Positions 1 through 6,380 of a DNA stretch of 6,433 nucleotides are shown here, piece after piece; position 1 is the first letter of the stretch; every line of letters starts with the position of its first letter. Origin of the DNA: Chloroflexota bacterium (lineage in GTDB: Bacteria > Chloroflexota > Dehalococcoidia > GIF9 > UBA5629); NCBI GenBank assembly GCA_026389655.1, contig JAPLHL010000018.1, positions 1-6,433 on the forward strand. Reading direction: 5' to 3'. The position numbers were made by a program, and so were the translations under genes. The notes beneath the pieces are model-generated. The model did no database searches. It was not told where the DNA came from and saw only the letters and a list, made by a program, of their open reading frames with translations.

Positions 1-62
1 AGTGCCAGGCCGATACCGGTAGCCCCACCAGTAATTAACACGGAATTACCAGTTATCTTCAT
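1..62 (-). CDS. Short-chain dehydrogenase/reductase (DltE-like), N-terminus only
   Basis: Only the first 20 complete codons lie in the window; the gene runs off the left edge. Reading from the ATG at 62-60 gives MKITGNSVLITGGATGIGLA, then a leucine. The TGGATGIG stretch is the TGxxxGxG dinucleotide-binding motif that opens the Rossmann fold of short-chain dehydrogenases, so an NAD(P)H-dependent oxidoreductase is a safe call. The exact wording VLITGGATGIGLA resembles the DltE-like subgroup, whose physiological substrate is not well settled; I therefore give no symbol. A clear Shine-Dalgarno sequence (GGAGGA, 75-70) sits 7 nt before the ATG, which fixes the start. It lies 61 nt downstream of the permease gene on the same strand and I see no strong promoter or terminator between them, so co-transcription is possible. 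Confidence 0.85.
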   Translation of the reverse strand, partial: MKITGNSVLITGGATGIGLA

Positions 63-123
63 TATATCTTCCTCCAACTAAACAGTTGAACTACGTGGGC
101 ATGCGCTATAACTCAATATGTAT

Positions 124-1359
124 TTATTGATACCTGAGCGATTCCACGGGATCCATACCGGCAGCGCGGTACGCGGGATAAAGACCGGAGCATATCCCGA
201 TGGCAGTAGAAACTGCAACTGCAATCAATACGATATCAAGTGTGAAAGGCGCCTGCATGGGATATCCACCGATATTCACCCCGTTTACCGCAGCTGCCCC
301 CAGGAAAGCGATCAATATACCGATCACGCCGCCGATTAAGCTCAGCAAAGCGGACTCAACCAGGAACTGCTCGATTATATCACGCCTCCTCGCTCCCACT
401 GCCTTCCTGATGCCAATTTCATGGGTCCGCTCCTGTACTGAGACCAGCATGATGTTCATGATTCCAATACCGCCGACGACCAGTGATATTGCGCCTACGC
501 TGGCCAGGAAAACCTGGAACACGTCCAGTGCCTTCTTCATCTCATCCAACATTTCTCTCATGTCCATAACGGTGAAATCATCCTGCTCTCCCTCTCTGAT
601 GTGGTGACGCTGCCTTAATATCGAGAGTGCCTCATCTTTGGCACTGCTGATGCGTTCGGTAGACAGTGCACGGATTGCTATGGTCTGTACAGGACGTCCT
701 TCCGTAGTAGTATCACCCATCAATTTGGCTTGCAGGGTCGTTATGGGAATCATGATAAAATCATCCGCCCCCGGCATGAATCCGCCTTTCCCCTGCATGA
801 CTCCAATAATCTCGAAAATTCTGCCATCTACCCGGATTGTCTTGCCAAGAGCATATTCACCTTTGAAGAGATTGGCTGCCGGGGTTGCCCCGAGGACTGC
901 TACGCTGGCCCCTGAACTGACATCAGCATCTGCTATATGTACGCCCTGCTCAAGGGGATAGTCTAGTATTTGATGGATGTTGGGTATGATTCCCATTATA
1001 TCAGTGCTGACTTTTTCATTAGCATAGGTAACCGTAGCCATTTTTTCAGATAAAGGTGAAACAATTGCTATAGATGGGGCCCTGCTGGTATTGGCAAGTG
1101 CGTCGGCATCATCCATCGTAAGCCTGCGGGTTATCCCTGATATCTGGTCGGTCATCTGGGTTGAACTGGTAACATATAGAGTATCGGCGCCCAGGCTTTT
1201 AAAGATGGCCATCAAGTTAGCCTCATGTCCCCGTCCAAAAGAAATAAGGAACACCACGGAACTGACACCGATGACTATGCCCAGTATGGTCAAAGCCGAG
1301 CGCATTTTATTTGCGATTAGAACCCGGACAGCCGTTATAAAACAATCTTTGAAATTCAT
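124..1359 (-). CDS. MacB/FtsX-family ABC transporter permease
   Basis: A 411-residue inner-membrane permease with the MacB layout. An N-terminal cytoplasmic stretch and first membrane helix (about 20-41) precede a long extracytoplasmic MacB_PCD domain (about 45-275). Three more helices follow, at about 281-306, 333-357 and 374-395. The FtsX core is plain: GGIGIMNIMLVSVQERT at 296-312, followed by HEIGIRKAVGARRRDI, and the family ending GLYPAYRAAGMDPVESLRY at 392-410. Such proteins couple an ATPase on the cytoplasmic side to mechanical movement of the outer domain, in export of peptides, lipoproteins or drugs; the substrate cannot be read here. The ATPase is not fused and is not encoded next to it: upstream is dinB, downstream a dehydrogenase. 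The ATG has a fair ribosome-binding site (AAAGGG, 5 nt away) and a promoter upstream. MacB, SalX or LolC-type function cannot be separated from sequence alone. Confidence 0.92.
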   Translation of the reverse strand: MNFKDCFITAVRVLIANKMRSALTILGIVIGVSSVVFLISFGRGHEANLMAIFKSLGADTLYVTSSTQMTDQISGITRRLTMDDADALANTSRAPSIAIVSPLSEKMATVTYANEKVSTDIMGIIPNIHQILDYPLEQGVHIADADVSSGASVAVLGATPAANLFKGEYALGKTIRVDGRIFEIIGVMQGKGGFMPGADDFIMIPITTLQAKLMGDTTTEGRPVQTIAIRALSTERISSAKDEALSILRQRHHIREGEQDDFTVMDMREMLDEMKKALDVFQVFLASVGAISLVVGGIGIMNIMLVSVQERTHEIGIRKAVGARRRDIIEQFLVESALLSLIGGVIGILIAFLGAAAVNGVNIGGYPMQAPFTLDIVLIAVAVSTAIGICSGLYPAYRAAGMDPVESLRYQ

Positions 1360-1501
1360 TTTCGCCCTTTGTATCCGATTAGCTCTCTTGCCTCTAATAT
1401 AGATACGCCAGTCGTTTAAGTCAACTTCGGCTGATCATATTGCGCCAAAAGCTACAGAGACCTGTGACTGAACTGGATGACATCACTTTATCCAGAGAAT
1501 A
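1360..1501. other. Intergenic region between dinB and the permease gene
   Basis: This 142-bp gap carries the permease promoter at 1396-1424 and, near the dinB stop, a perfect 6-bp inverted repeat CTGGAT/ATCCAG (1473-1478 and 1490-1495) with an 11-nt loop. The hairpin could mark the end of the pyrF-dinB message, but no U-tract follows it on the minus strand, so I do not call it an intrinsic terminator. I see no small ORF or RNA gene here. Confidence 0.5.
1396..1424 (-). promoter_or_regulatory. Sigma-70-type promoter for the ABC permease gene
   Basis: On the minus strand, TTGACT (1424-1419) and TATATT (1401-1396) each match the -35 and -10 consensus at five of six positions and are separated by exactly 17 bp. 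A start about 7 nt below the -10 would give a leader of roughly 30 nt before the permease ATG, holding its AAAGGG ribosome-binding site. The promoter explains why the permease stands apart from the dinB gene upstream. It is a sequence match only; no expression evidence. Confidence 0.7.
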
Positions 1502-2713
1502 TTATTCATCCCTGGTTTTCTCGTCATATTTATGTTTGAGCTCCATTGTATAACCGGTCTGGATTGCGTCAAATCCATATTTATCGCGAATATAATCGAT
1601 AGCGCGATCGACTTTTTCGAGGCGTTTGACATCTGTATGAAACAAACTTAACTGTGTCTCACCGGCAACCAAATTCGACACCTCCAATCCGATGAGCCTA
1701 ACAGGCTTGTACTTTTTTCCCAGCGTCTTTTCAAGGAGATTGATCCCCGACTGGAAAATTGCGTCATCCAGGTTCATCGCTTCACGTGAAGTTGAACTGC
1801 GGTTTACCGTTTCAAAATCTTCGTACCTCAACTTCAGTGTCAACGTCCGGGCTTTCTTACTGGATTCTCTCAGTTCGGCGCCAAGCTTTTCAGCAAAATA
1901 CCGCAGAGTCGCTTTTAATAAGCCGGTATTCATTGTGTCTTTTTCGAAAGTAGTTTCCCGGCTGATGGACTTTGCTTCGCCGCGCATCTCAACCGGACTT
2001 TTGTCTATTCCCCCGGCATGCTCTCGAAGCCACAGCATACCCTCGCCATAACGGCTTTTAAACAATCCCAGGGGCATATCCGCCAGTTGCCCGATCGTCT
2101 CAATACCTGCGGATTTCAGCGCTTTGCCCGTCTTTTCACCTACCCCCGGCAGTTTTCGCACCGCAAGCGGTGCCAGGAATTTCTTCTCGTGGCCGGGCAA
2201 TACTTCTATCAGCCCGTCCGGTTTACTCAGATCGGAAGCTATTTTGGCCACCACCTTGCACGGCGCAATCCCTACGGAGGCTACAAGCCCGGTCTCCCTG
2301 TTAATTCGCTCCTTTATCTTTAACGCCAGGGTGCGCCATGAACTGAAGTTCTCACAACCCGTAACATCGAGATAGGCTTCATCAAGGCCGCCGGGCTCAA
2401 TGCATGGCGAATAGTCCGAGAGAATTGCCATGAATTTGTACGAGAATTCCGTGTACTTTCTATAGTTTCCTGTCAGGAAAATGGCCTGCGGGCAAAGCCG
2501 TTTGGCCTTTGAGAGCGGCATGGCAGCATGCACCCCAAATTTTCTACACTCATAAGAAGCAGAGGCCACGACCCCACGCCCTTCAGGCCTTCCTCCCACT
2601 ATTACAGGTTTGTTACGCAGTGCCGGGTTCAGTACCTGCTCAACAGTGACAAAAAATGCGTCCAGATCTATGTGAAAAATAGTGCGTATGGTCTGTTTTG
2701 CTGTCTCGGCCAT
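1502..2713 (-). CDS. dinB: DNA polymerase IV (Y-family translesion polymerase)
   Basis: DinB copies past damaged bases with low fidelity and no proofreading. Numbering from the ATG at 2713 (403 residues), the palm opens with HIDLDAFFVTVEQ at 14-26. D16 is the first metal ligand, and F21, in the position of E. coli F13, is the likely steric gate against ribonucleotides. The second acidic pair is D111-E112 in LDEAYLDV. A helix-hairpin-helix follows near 188-209 (LPGVGEKTGKALKSAG), then the little-finger domain to about 345. QLSLF at 354-358 is a typical sliding-clamp binding motif, here followed by about 45 more residues rather than at the extreme C-terminus. All catalytic residues are present and length is normal. 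An in-frame GTG at 2722 would add three residues (MVL), but the GGGTGG before the ATG favours 2713. It lies 41 nt after pyrF on the same strand and probably shares its message. I see no LexA-like operator upstream. Confidence 0.96.
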   Translation of the reverse strand: MAETAKQTIRTIFHIDLDAFFVTVEQVLNPALRNKPVIVGGRPEGRGVVASASYECRKFGVHAAMPLSKAKRLCPQAIFLTGNYRKYTEFSYKFMAILSDYSPCIEPGGLDEAYLDVTGCENFSSWRTLALKIKERINRETGLVASVGIAPCKVVAKIASDLSKPDGLIEVLPGHEKKFLAPLAVRKLPGVGEKTGKALKSAGIETIGQLADMPLGLFKSRYGEGMLWLREHAGGIDKSPVEMRGEAKSISRETTFEKDTMNTGLLKATLRYFAEKLGAELRESSKKARTLTLKLRYEDFETVNRSSTSREAMNLDDAIFQSGINLLEKTLGKKYKPVRLIGLEVSNLVAGETQLSLFHTDVKRLEKVDRAIDYIRDKYGFDAIQTGYTMELKHKYDEKTRDE

Positions 2714-2718
2714 CAGAA

Positions 2719-2724
2719 CCACCC
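2719..2724 (-). promoter_or_regulatory. Likely ribosome-binding site that sets the dinB start
   Basis: GGGTGG on the minus strand lies 5 nt before the ATG at 2713-2711. The upstream in-frame GTG at 2722 overlaps this purine-rich stretch and has no comparable site of its own at a usable distance (the nearest, AAGGGG, is about 17 nt away). This favours the ATG. The match to the anti-Shine-Dalgarno sequence is only moderate. Confidence 0.45.
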
Positions 2725-2754
2725 GGGAATTAATCAGGACCCCTTATCCTGCAG

Positions 2755-3567
2755 TTAAAGCTTGCGAAACTTGTTGATATTGTCCCGCAATTCCCTGGCC
2801 GCGGCACGGGCTGCCTCAGCATAATCAGGTGCTGTCGATGCATACAGTACCTGGCGTGCCGCTACAATAATTGCTTTCTCAGAATTTTTATCGACACCGT
2901 ATTTAACTGAAAGCTCCAGGTCCCCTCCCTGGGCCCCTATTCCGGGTATAAGTATAGGCATATCAGGGCAGATTTTCCTTATCTGCTTAAGTTCTTCAGG
3001 GTATGTGGCGCCCACTACCAGGCCTATATTGCCTGAACTGTTCCAATCGTTGGCACGTAGCGCTACCGACTGGTAGAACTTCATCCCGTAGTTATCTTCG
3101 AGGTCTTGAAAATCCGAGGCGCTCTTGTTAGATGTACGGCACAGGACAAAGACCCCTTTGCCATTGTAGGCGAGAAATGGCTCGATCGAGTCGTAACCGA
3201 GATAGGGACTTAAGGTAACCGCATCAAACTTATAGAAGTCAAATAACGCCTTCGCATAGGCAGCGGCCGTATTGCCGATATCACCCCGTTTCGCATCCCC
3301 GATGACCGGTATGTCTTTAGGAATATAATCAACCGTCTTCTTTAATATCTGCAGACCCCTGATCCCCATCGCTTCATAGAACGCCAGGTTAGGCTTGTAA
3401 GCGCACACAAGATCCGAAGTAGCGTCAATTATAGCTTTGTTGAACTCTAAAACATCTTTATTATGTAACTTGGCCGGATCGGGGTCCAGCCCTACACAAA
3501 GCAGGCTGCGGTTCCTGGTACTGGCATCTGAAAGAAGCTTATTAAATTTCGACTTAACAATTCCCAT
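2755..3567 (-). CDS. pyrF: Orotidine 5'-phosphate decarboxylase, type 2-like
   Basis: Cytosolic enzyme that decarboxylates OMP to UMP, the final step of de novo pyrimidine synthesis. At 270 residues it matches the longer type 2 subfamily rather than the roughly 230-residue E. coli type. In order I see CVGLDPDP at 24-31, KPN with K58, and the catalytic DAKRGDIGNTA at 91-101 with the conserved D91, K93 and D96. Then come PYLGYDSIEPF at 121-131, the type 2 marker GVFVLCRTSN at 138-147, and the phosphate-binding end PGIGAQGGD at 208-216 with R238 in AARQVLYAS. The last block is usually closer to NSSRGILYA, so the residues around the conserved arginine have drifted while the arginine is kept. No other pyrimidine genes are in view. 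It is divergent from plsY across 25 bp and followed by dinB. No Shine-Dalgarno precedes the ATG; a TATAAT ends 6 nt before it, so the message may be leaderless. Confidence 0.96.
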   Translation of the reverse strand: MGIVKSKFNKLLSDASTRNRSLLCVGLDPDPAKLHNKDVLEFNKAIIDATSDLVCAYKPNLAFYEAMGIRGLQILKKTVDYIPKDIPVIGDAKRGDIGNTAAAYAKALFDFYKFDAVTLSPYLGYDSIEPFLAYNGKGVFVLCRTSNKSASDFQDLEDNYGMKFYQSVALRANDWNSSGNIGLVVGATYPEELKQIRKICPDMPILIPGIGAQGGDLELSVKYGVDKNSEKAIIVAARQVLYASTAPDYAEAARAAARELRDNINKFRKL

Positions 3568-3583
3568 AGGTTAATTATATAAT
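3554..3583 (+). promoter_or_regulatory. Sigma-70-type promoter for the plsY operon
   Basis: TTAACA (3554-3559, five of six matches to TTGACA) and a perfect TATAAT (3578-3583) are spaced by 18 bp on the plus strand. The -35 lies inside the first codons of pyrF. The predicted RNA start falls near 3590, just before the plsY ATG at 3593, so the leader would be only a few nucleotides at most. This is a consensus match without experimental support. Confidence 0.6.
3574..3579 (-). promoter_or_regulatory. Candidate -10 element for pyrF
   Basis: A perfect TATAAT on the minus strand (3579-3574) lies 6 nt before the pyrF ATG, which would place the RNA start at or next to the start codon. No recognisable -35 element is seen at 16-18 bp spacing (the sequences there are AACTAG-like), and there is no TG extended -10. 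The element overlaps the plsY -10 on the other strand, inside the palindrome AATTAT-ATA-ATAATT at 3573-3587. Confidence 0.4.
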
Positions 3584-3592
3584 AATTGTCCG

Positions 3593-4195
3593 ATGCCTAG
3601 TTTAGCATGGATAGCTGCAGGGCTTGTCCTGGGTTCATTCCCTTTTTCCTATTGGCTGGGACAGATTTTTCTTCACAAGGATATAAGGGCATTCGGCGAT
3701 CATGCACCCGGTGCCACCAATGTTGCCCGGGCGGGAAGCAAAACCCTTTATGTCATTGCAGTACTTCTCGATGCCTTCAAAGGCACTGTCCCGGTCTGGC
3801 TCGCGCAACAGGTATCAGCAGTAAACGGTTGGGAACTGGCAGCCGTAGCCGTTGCTCCCGTACTGGCCCACGCGTTTTCCCCATTCTTAAAGTTCAGAGG
3901 CGGCATGGGTGTTGCGACCACTTATGGCGTATGGCTGGGACTGCTCGGATGGTTGGGTCCCATTGTTATCGGTGTATGCACAGGACTGATGTTTGTAATA
4001 CAGAAGAACTGGGTATGGGCTTCTATCGGAGGCACAATTGGATTATTGATTTTTCTTTTTGTAGTACACTACCCACTTTATTTTGCCGGTGCCTGTCTAG
4101 CGCACGCTACTATTCTGACAGCAAAGCGCTATTCTTATTTCAAGAGTTGGCCGGAGTTGCAACCATGGTTAAGTAGGAGAGGAAAAGCGCAATGA
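3593..4195 (+). CDS. plsY: PlsY-like glycerol-3-phosphate acyltransferase, divergent
   Basis: A 200-residue polytopic membrane protein of the PlsY family (PF02660 type). Genuine PlsY moves an acyl group from acyl-phosphate to sn-1 of glycerol 3-phosphate, the first step of phospholipid synthesis. Family landmarks are GSFPFSYWLG at 14-23, motif 1 PGATNVAR at 39-46, LDAFKG at 59-64, motif 2 FRGGMGVATT at 101-110 after HAFSPFLK, and a degenerate motif 3 around H171 and E188. Hydrophobic segments fall at about 4-26, 52-70, 82-98, 108-135 and 142-172. Several usual residues differ: the GSGN of motif 1 is GDHA (S replaced by D36), the GGKG loop is GGMG (M105), and the motif 3 asparagine after the histidine is not apparent. 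The conserved R46 and the glycines remain. Its stop overlaps the next ATG (ATGA), so translation is probably coupled to the glycosyltransferase. No Shine-Dalgarno precedes the ATG. Family membership is strong; the exact reaction is less sure. Confidence 0.88.
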   Translation: MPSLAWIAAGLVLGSFPFSYWLGQIFLHKDIRAFGDHAPGATNVARAGSKTLYVIAVLLDAFKGTVPVWLAQQVSAVNGWELAAVAVAPVLAHAFSPFLKFRGGMGVATTYGVWLGLLGWLGPIVIGVCTGLMFVIQKNWVWASIGGTIGLLIFLFVVHYPLYFAGACLAHATILTAKRYSYFKSWPELQPWLSRRGKAQ

Positions 4196-5349
4196 CAGTT
4201 AAAGATTCTCTGCTTTTACCCGAAACACTTATTATACTTTTTCTTTTTGTCATACTGCTGATAGCTGTTTTCAATATGCGCAGTACACGGAATCTAAGTG
4301 ACTGCAAGAGGATCAGCCATTTCCCCCGTATCTCCGTCCTTGTACCGGCCAGAAATGAAGAAGATAATATTGGTCCCTGCGTGAAATCGCTCCTTGCCCA
4401 AGATTACCCGGATTTCCAGGTCATTGTATTGAACGACAACTCTACTGACCGGACGGAAGAGATACTGCAAACACTTGCCCGCAGTAACAGCAAGTTAAAG
4501 GTCATTCATGGCAAGAATTTACCGCCGGACTGGCTCGGAAAGCACTGGGCCTGCCATCAACTCTACAGGGAAGCTGACGGTAATTTACTTGTTTTTACTG
4601 ATGCAGATACTGTGCATACACCCGGCACTTTACGCTGCACCGCCGCAGCTTTACAGGAAGAAAAGGCAGATATGCTGTCAATCATACCCCGGCACATCCT
4701 GGGCACATGGTCAGAGAAATTGGTTATGCCCTATTTTGCCCTGGGTGTATTTGCAGTTGTACCTTTACCGAAACGCCTGCGACCCAGGAAAACATATTTA
4801 TCCTCCAGTGGCAAACTCCTTGCATTCAGCCGGCAAGCCTATGAAACCTGCGGTGGGTTTGAGGCAATACGACTGAACGTGCTCGATGACCTGGAATTAC
4901 CCCAGAGGGTCCTGGCATGTGGTCTGCGCTACCGCATATTTGACGGCACTAATAATGTCTCAACCAGAATGTACCACAATTACAAGGAATTGTACGAAGG
5001 CCTGACAAAAAATATGTTTGCATCCTACAATTATAATATTCCGCTTTTTGTAGCAACATGGCTCTGGATCCTGTTTGTATTCTGGCAACCTATAATAGCT
5101 CTATCCGCACTGAAAACGCCTGATTACCCGCCAACTCTGTCATTGGGGCTGGCAGCAATTTCCATTATTGCGTCACTATTACTGTGGGCCATCTACTACC
5201 AGCGATTTAAATTCCCGCTTTACATGGTTATTTTCTACCCGCTGAGCGCCGTGTTTATGGCCATTATCTCCGTCTCTTCCATGGTCCTGACTCTTGCGGG
5301 AAAAGCTACCTGGAAAGACCGTAAACTGCCCGACCGTAAGATGTACTAG
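4192..5349 (+). CDS. Membrane-anchored family 2 glycosyltransferase
   Basis: A 385-residue GT2 (GT-A fold) enzyme held in the membrane by an N-terminal helix (about 11-28) and three C-terminal helices (about 284-304, 316-335, 341-369); the catalytic domain between them should face the cytoplasm. Nucleotide-sugar binding begins with SVLVPARNEEDNIG at 48-61 and VLNDNSTDRT at 79-88 (D82). The metal-binding DxD is D137-A-D139 in FTDADTVH, and LDDLELP at 231-237 is the probable acceptor/base region. YHNYKELYEGLTKNM at 261-275 takes the place of the usual acceptor-binding signature. The block LPPDWLGKHWACHQL at 110-124 marks a subgroup that includes lipid, hopanoid-associated (HpnB-like) and carotenoid (CruC/CrtQ-like) glycosyltransferases. 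Donor and acceptor cannot be read, but a lipid acceptor is plausible given coupling to plsY. The ATG has a good purine-rich ribosome-binding site (GAGAGGAA, ending at 4184) and overlaps the plsY stop. Confidence 0.92.
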   Translation: MTVKDSLLLPETLIILFLFVILLIAVFNMRSTRNLSDCKRISHFPRISVLVPARNEEDNIGPCVKSLLAQDYPDFQVIVLNDNSTDRTEEILQTLARSNSKLKVIHGKNLPPDWLGKHWACHQLYREADGNLLVFTDADTVHTPGTLRCTAAALQEEKADMLSIIPRHILGTWSEKLVMPYFALGVFAVVPLPKRLRPRKTYLSSSGKLLAFSRQAYETCGGFEAIRLNVLDDLELPQRVLACGLRYRIFDGTNNVSTRMYHNYKELYEGLTKNMFASYNYNIPLFVATWLWILFVFWQPIIALSALKTPDYPPTLSLGLAAISIIASLLLWAIYYQRFKFPLYMVIFYPLSAVFMAIISVSSMVLTLAGKATWKDRKLPDRKMY

Positions 5350-5435
5350 TTTGTTAACTGTCAGACCCCGGCGGATAGTTGCCCTGAACGGAAATTAAAG
5401 CCGGACAGCCAGTAAAAGAAGAAAAAATTTGCTGA
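5350..5435. other. Gap between the two glycosyltransferase genes
   Basis: This 86-bp stretch is purine-rich at its end (AGTAAAAGAAGAAAAAATTT, 5411-5430) but lacks a Shine-Dalgarno at a useful distance from any start codon. A loose inverted repeat (CCGGC at 5368-5372, GCCGG at 5400-5404) has no T-run after it. I see no convincing promoter or terminator. Confidence 0.4.
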
Positions 5436-6380
5436 TTGTTATATTATATTGCCTTGTTGCAGTTTAACTTACCATTTGAAATACTGTTTTACTTTCAAAC
5501 CGTCATAGTACTCGGCGTAATCGTGCTGCTGATAGTAACACTGACGAACCTGAGATACTTGCGAAGGCTCCATAGTTACACTTATCCCAAGGAATGGCCA
5601 CATTTTTCGGTCCTGGTGCCGGCGCGTAACGAAGAAGGTAACATCGGGGATTGCGTTGCGGGGCTGTTAGCCCAGGACTATCCAACTTTTCAATTGATAG
5701 TTTTGGATGACAACTCCACCGACAGAACATGGGAGATACTGAAACAGTTCGCTAATAAAGATCAGAGGCTAAGGTTGATTAAAGGCAAACCATTGCCCTC
5801 AGACTGGCTTGGCAAACACTGGGCTTGCCATCAACTGGCTGAAGAGGCAGACGGCGAATTGTTGCTTTTTGTCGATGCCGACACAGTTCACGGGCCTGAT
5901 ATGCTGCGCTGCACTGCCGCTGCCATGTCGGGAGAACAGGCAGCCCTGATCTCCGCTTTACCTCGTCAGCATGTAGTGACCTGGTCCGAAATGCTCAGCA
6001 TACCGGCATTTTACCTGGGTATGCTATGCGGAGTCCCGATGAGGCTTACAAGGCTCCAGCGTAATCCTCTGCTTTTTAACTGCCTGGGACAATTCCTCGT
6101 TTTCAGAAGGGCGGCTTACTACGCTTCAGGCGGGTACGCAGCCGTCAGACAAAATATTGTTGACGACCTGGCCATCGGCAGGCGGGGACTGGCGATTGTT
6201 ATGGCATTAATACTCTGGTCCATAAGCAACTACAGGTTCCATTTCCCTATGTATCTCATCCTTATTTACCCTTTGAGCGCTATATTCATGACGGTGGTAG
6301 CCTTCGCTTCGATGGTACTGACCATCCAGGGCAAGGCCCTTTGGAAGGGCCGAACCATGCCCAAGACAGTGAAGCTCTAA
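5436..6380 (+). pseudogene. Tandem paralogue of the GT2 gene with internal deletion; probably decaying
   Basis: A 314-residue open frame closely related to the preceding glycosyltransferase: 67 of 95 residues are identical by hand count across the catalytic core (SVLVPARNEE through DADT), and 26 of 49 across the last helix region. The nucleotide-binding half is intact: VPARNEEGNIG at 61-71, DDNSTDRT at 91-98, DAD at 147-149 and VDDLAIGR at 242-249. Just after that, at about residue 250 (near 6183-6193), it jumps to the end of the protein. About 80 residues are missing relative to the neighbour, including the YHNYKELYEG block and the first C-terminal membrane helix. The frame stays open. There is no ATG before the catalytic domain: the frame begins with TTG at 5436 immediately after an in-frame TGA, with TTG at 5454 and 5457 as alternatives, and none has a ribosome-binding site. 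It lies 86 nt after its twin. It may be a non-functional remnant or an altered short form; a misassembly is also possible. Confidence 0.7.

Noticed and set aside
75..88. CAACT-AAAC-AGTTG inverted repeat next to the dehydrogenase ribosome-binding site
   Set aside because: A 5-bp stem is expected by chance at this length; it touches the ribosome-binding site but gives no support for a riboswitch or operator by itself.
200..1402. Plus-strand open frames at 200-607, 638-961 and 1091-1402
   Set aside because: They lie opposite the well-supported permease gene, show no recognisable domain and have no ribosome-binding sites; they are antisense shadows.
1473..1495. CTGGAT/ATCCAG hairpin after dinB as a terminator
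   Set aside because: The stem is only 6 bp with an 11-nt loop and no U-tract follows on the minus strand.
2018..2375. Plus-strand open frames opposite dinB
   Set aside because: Antisense to a strongly conserved polymerase gene, without start signals or domain resemblance.
3607..4176. 189-residue plus-strand open frame inside plsY
   Set aside because: Its translation is rich in Cys, Arg and His with no family resemblance, while the overlapping frame shows PlsY motifs throughout.
5350..5435. A promoter or terminator between the two glycosyltransferase genes
   Set aside because: The TATATT boxes at 5440-5450 have no -35 partner, and the CCGGC/GCCGG repeat has a long loop and no T-run.
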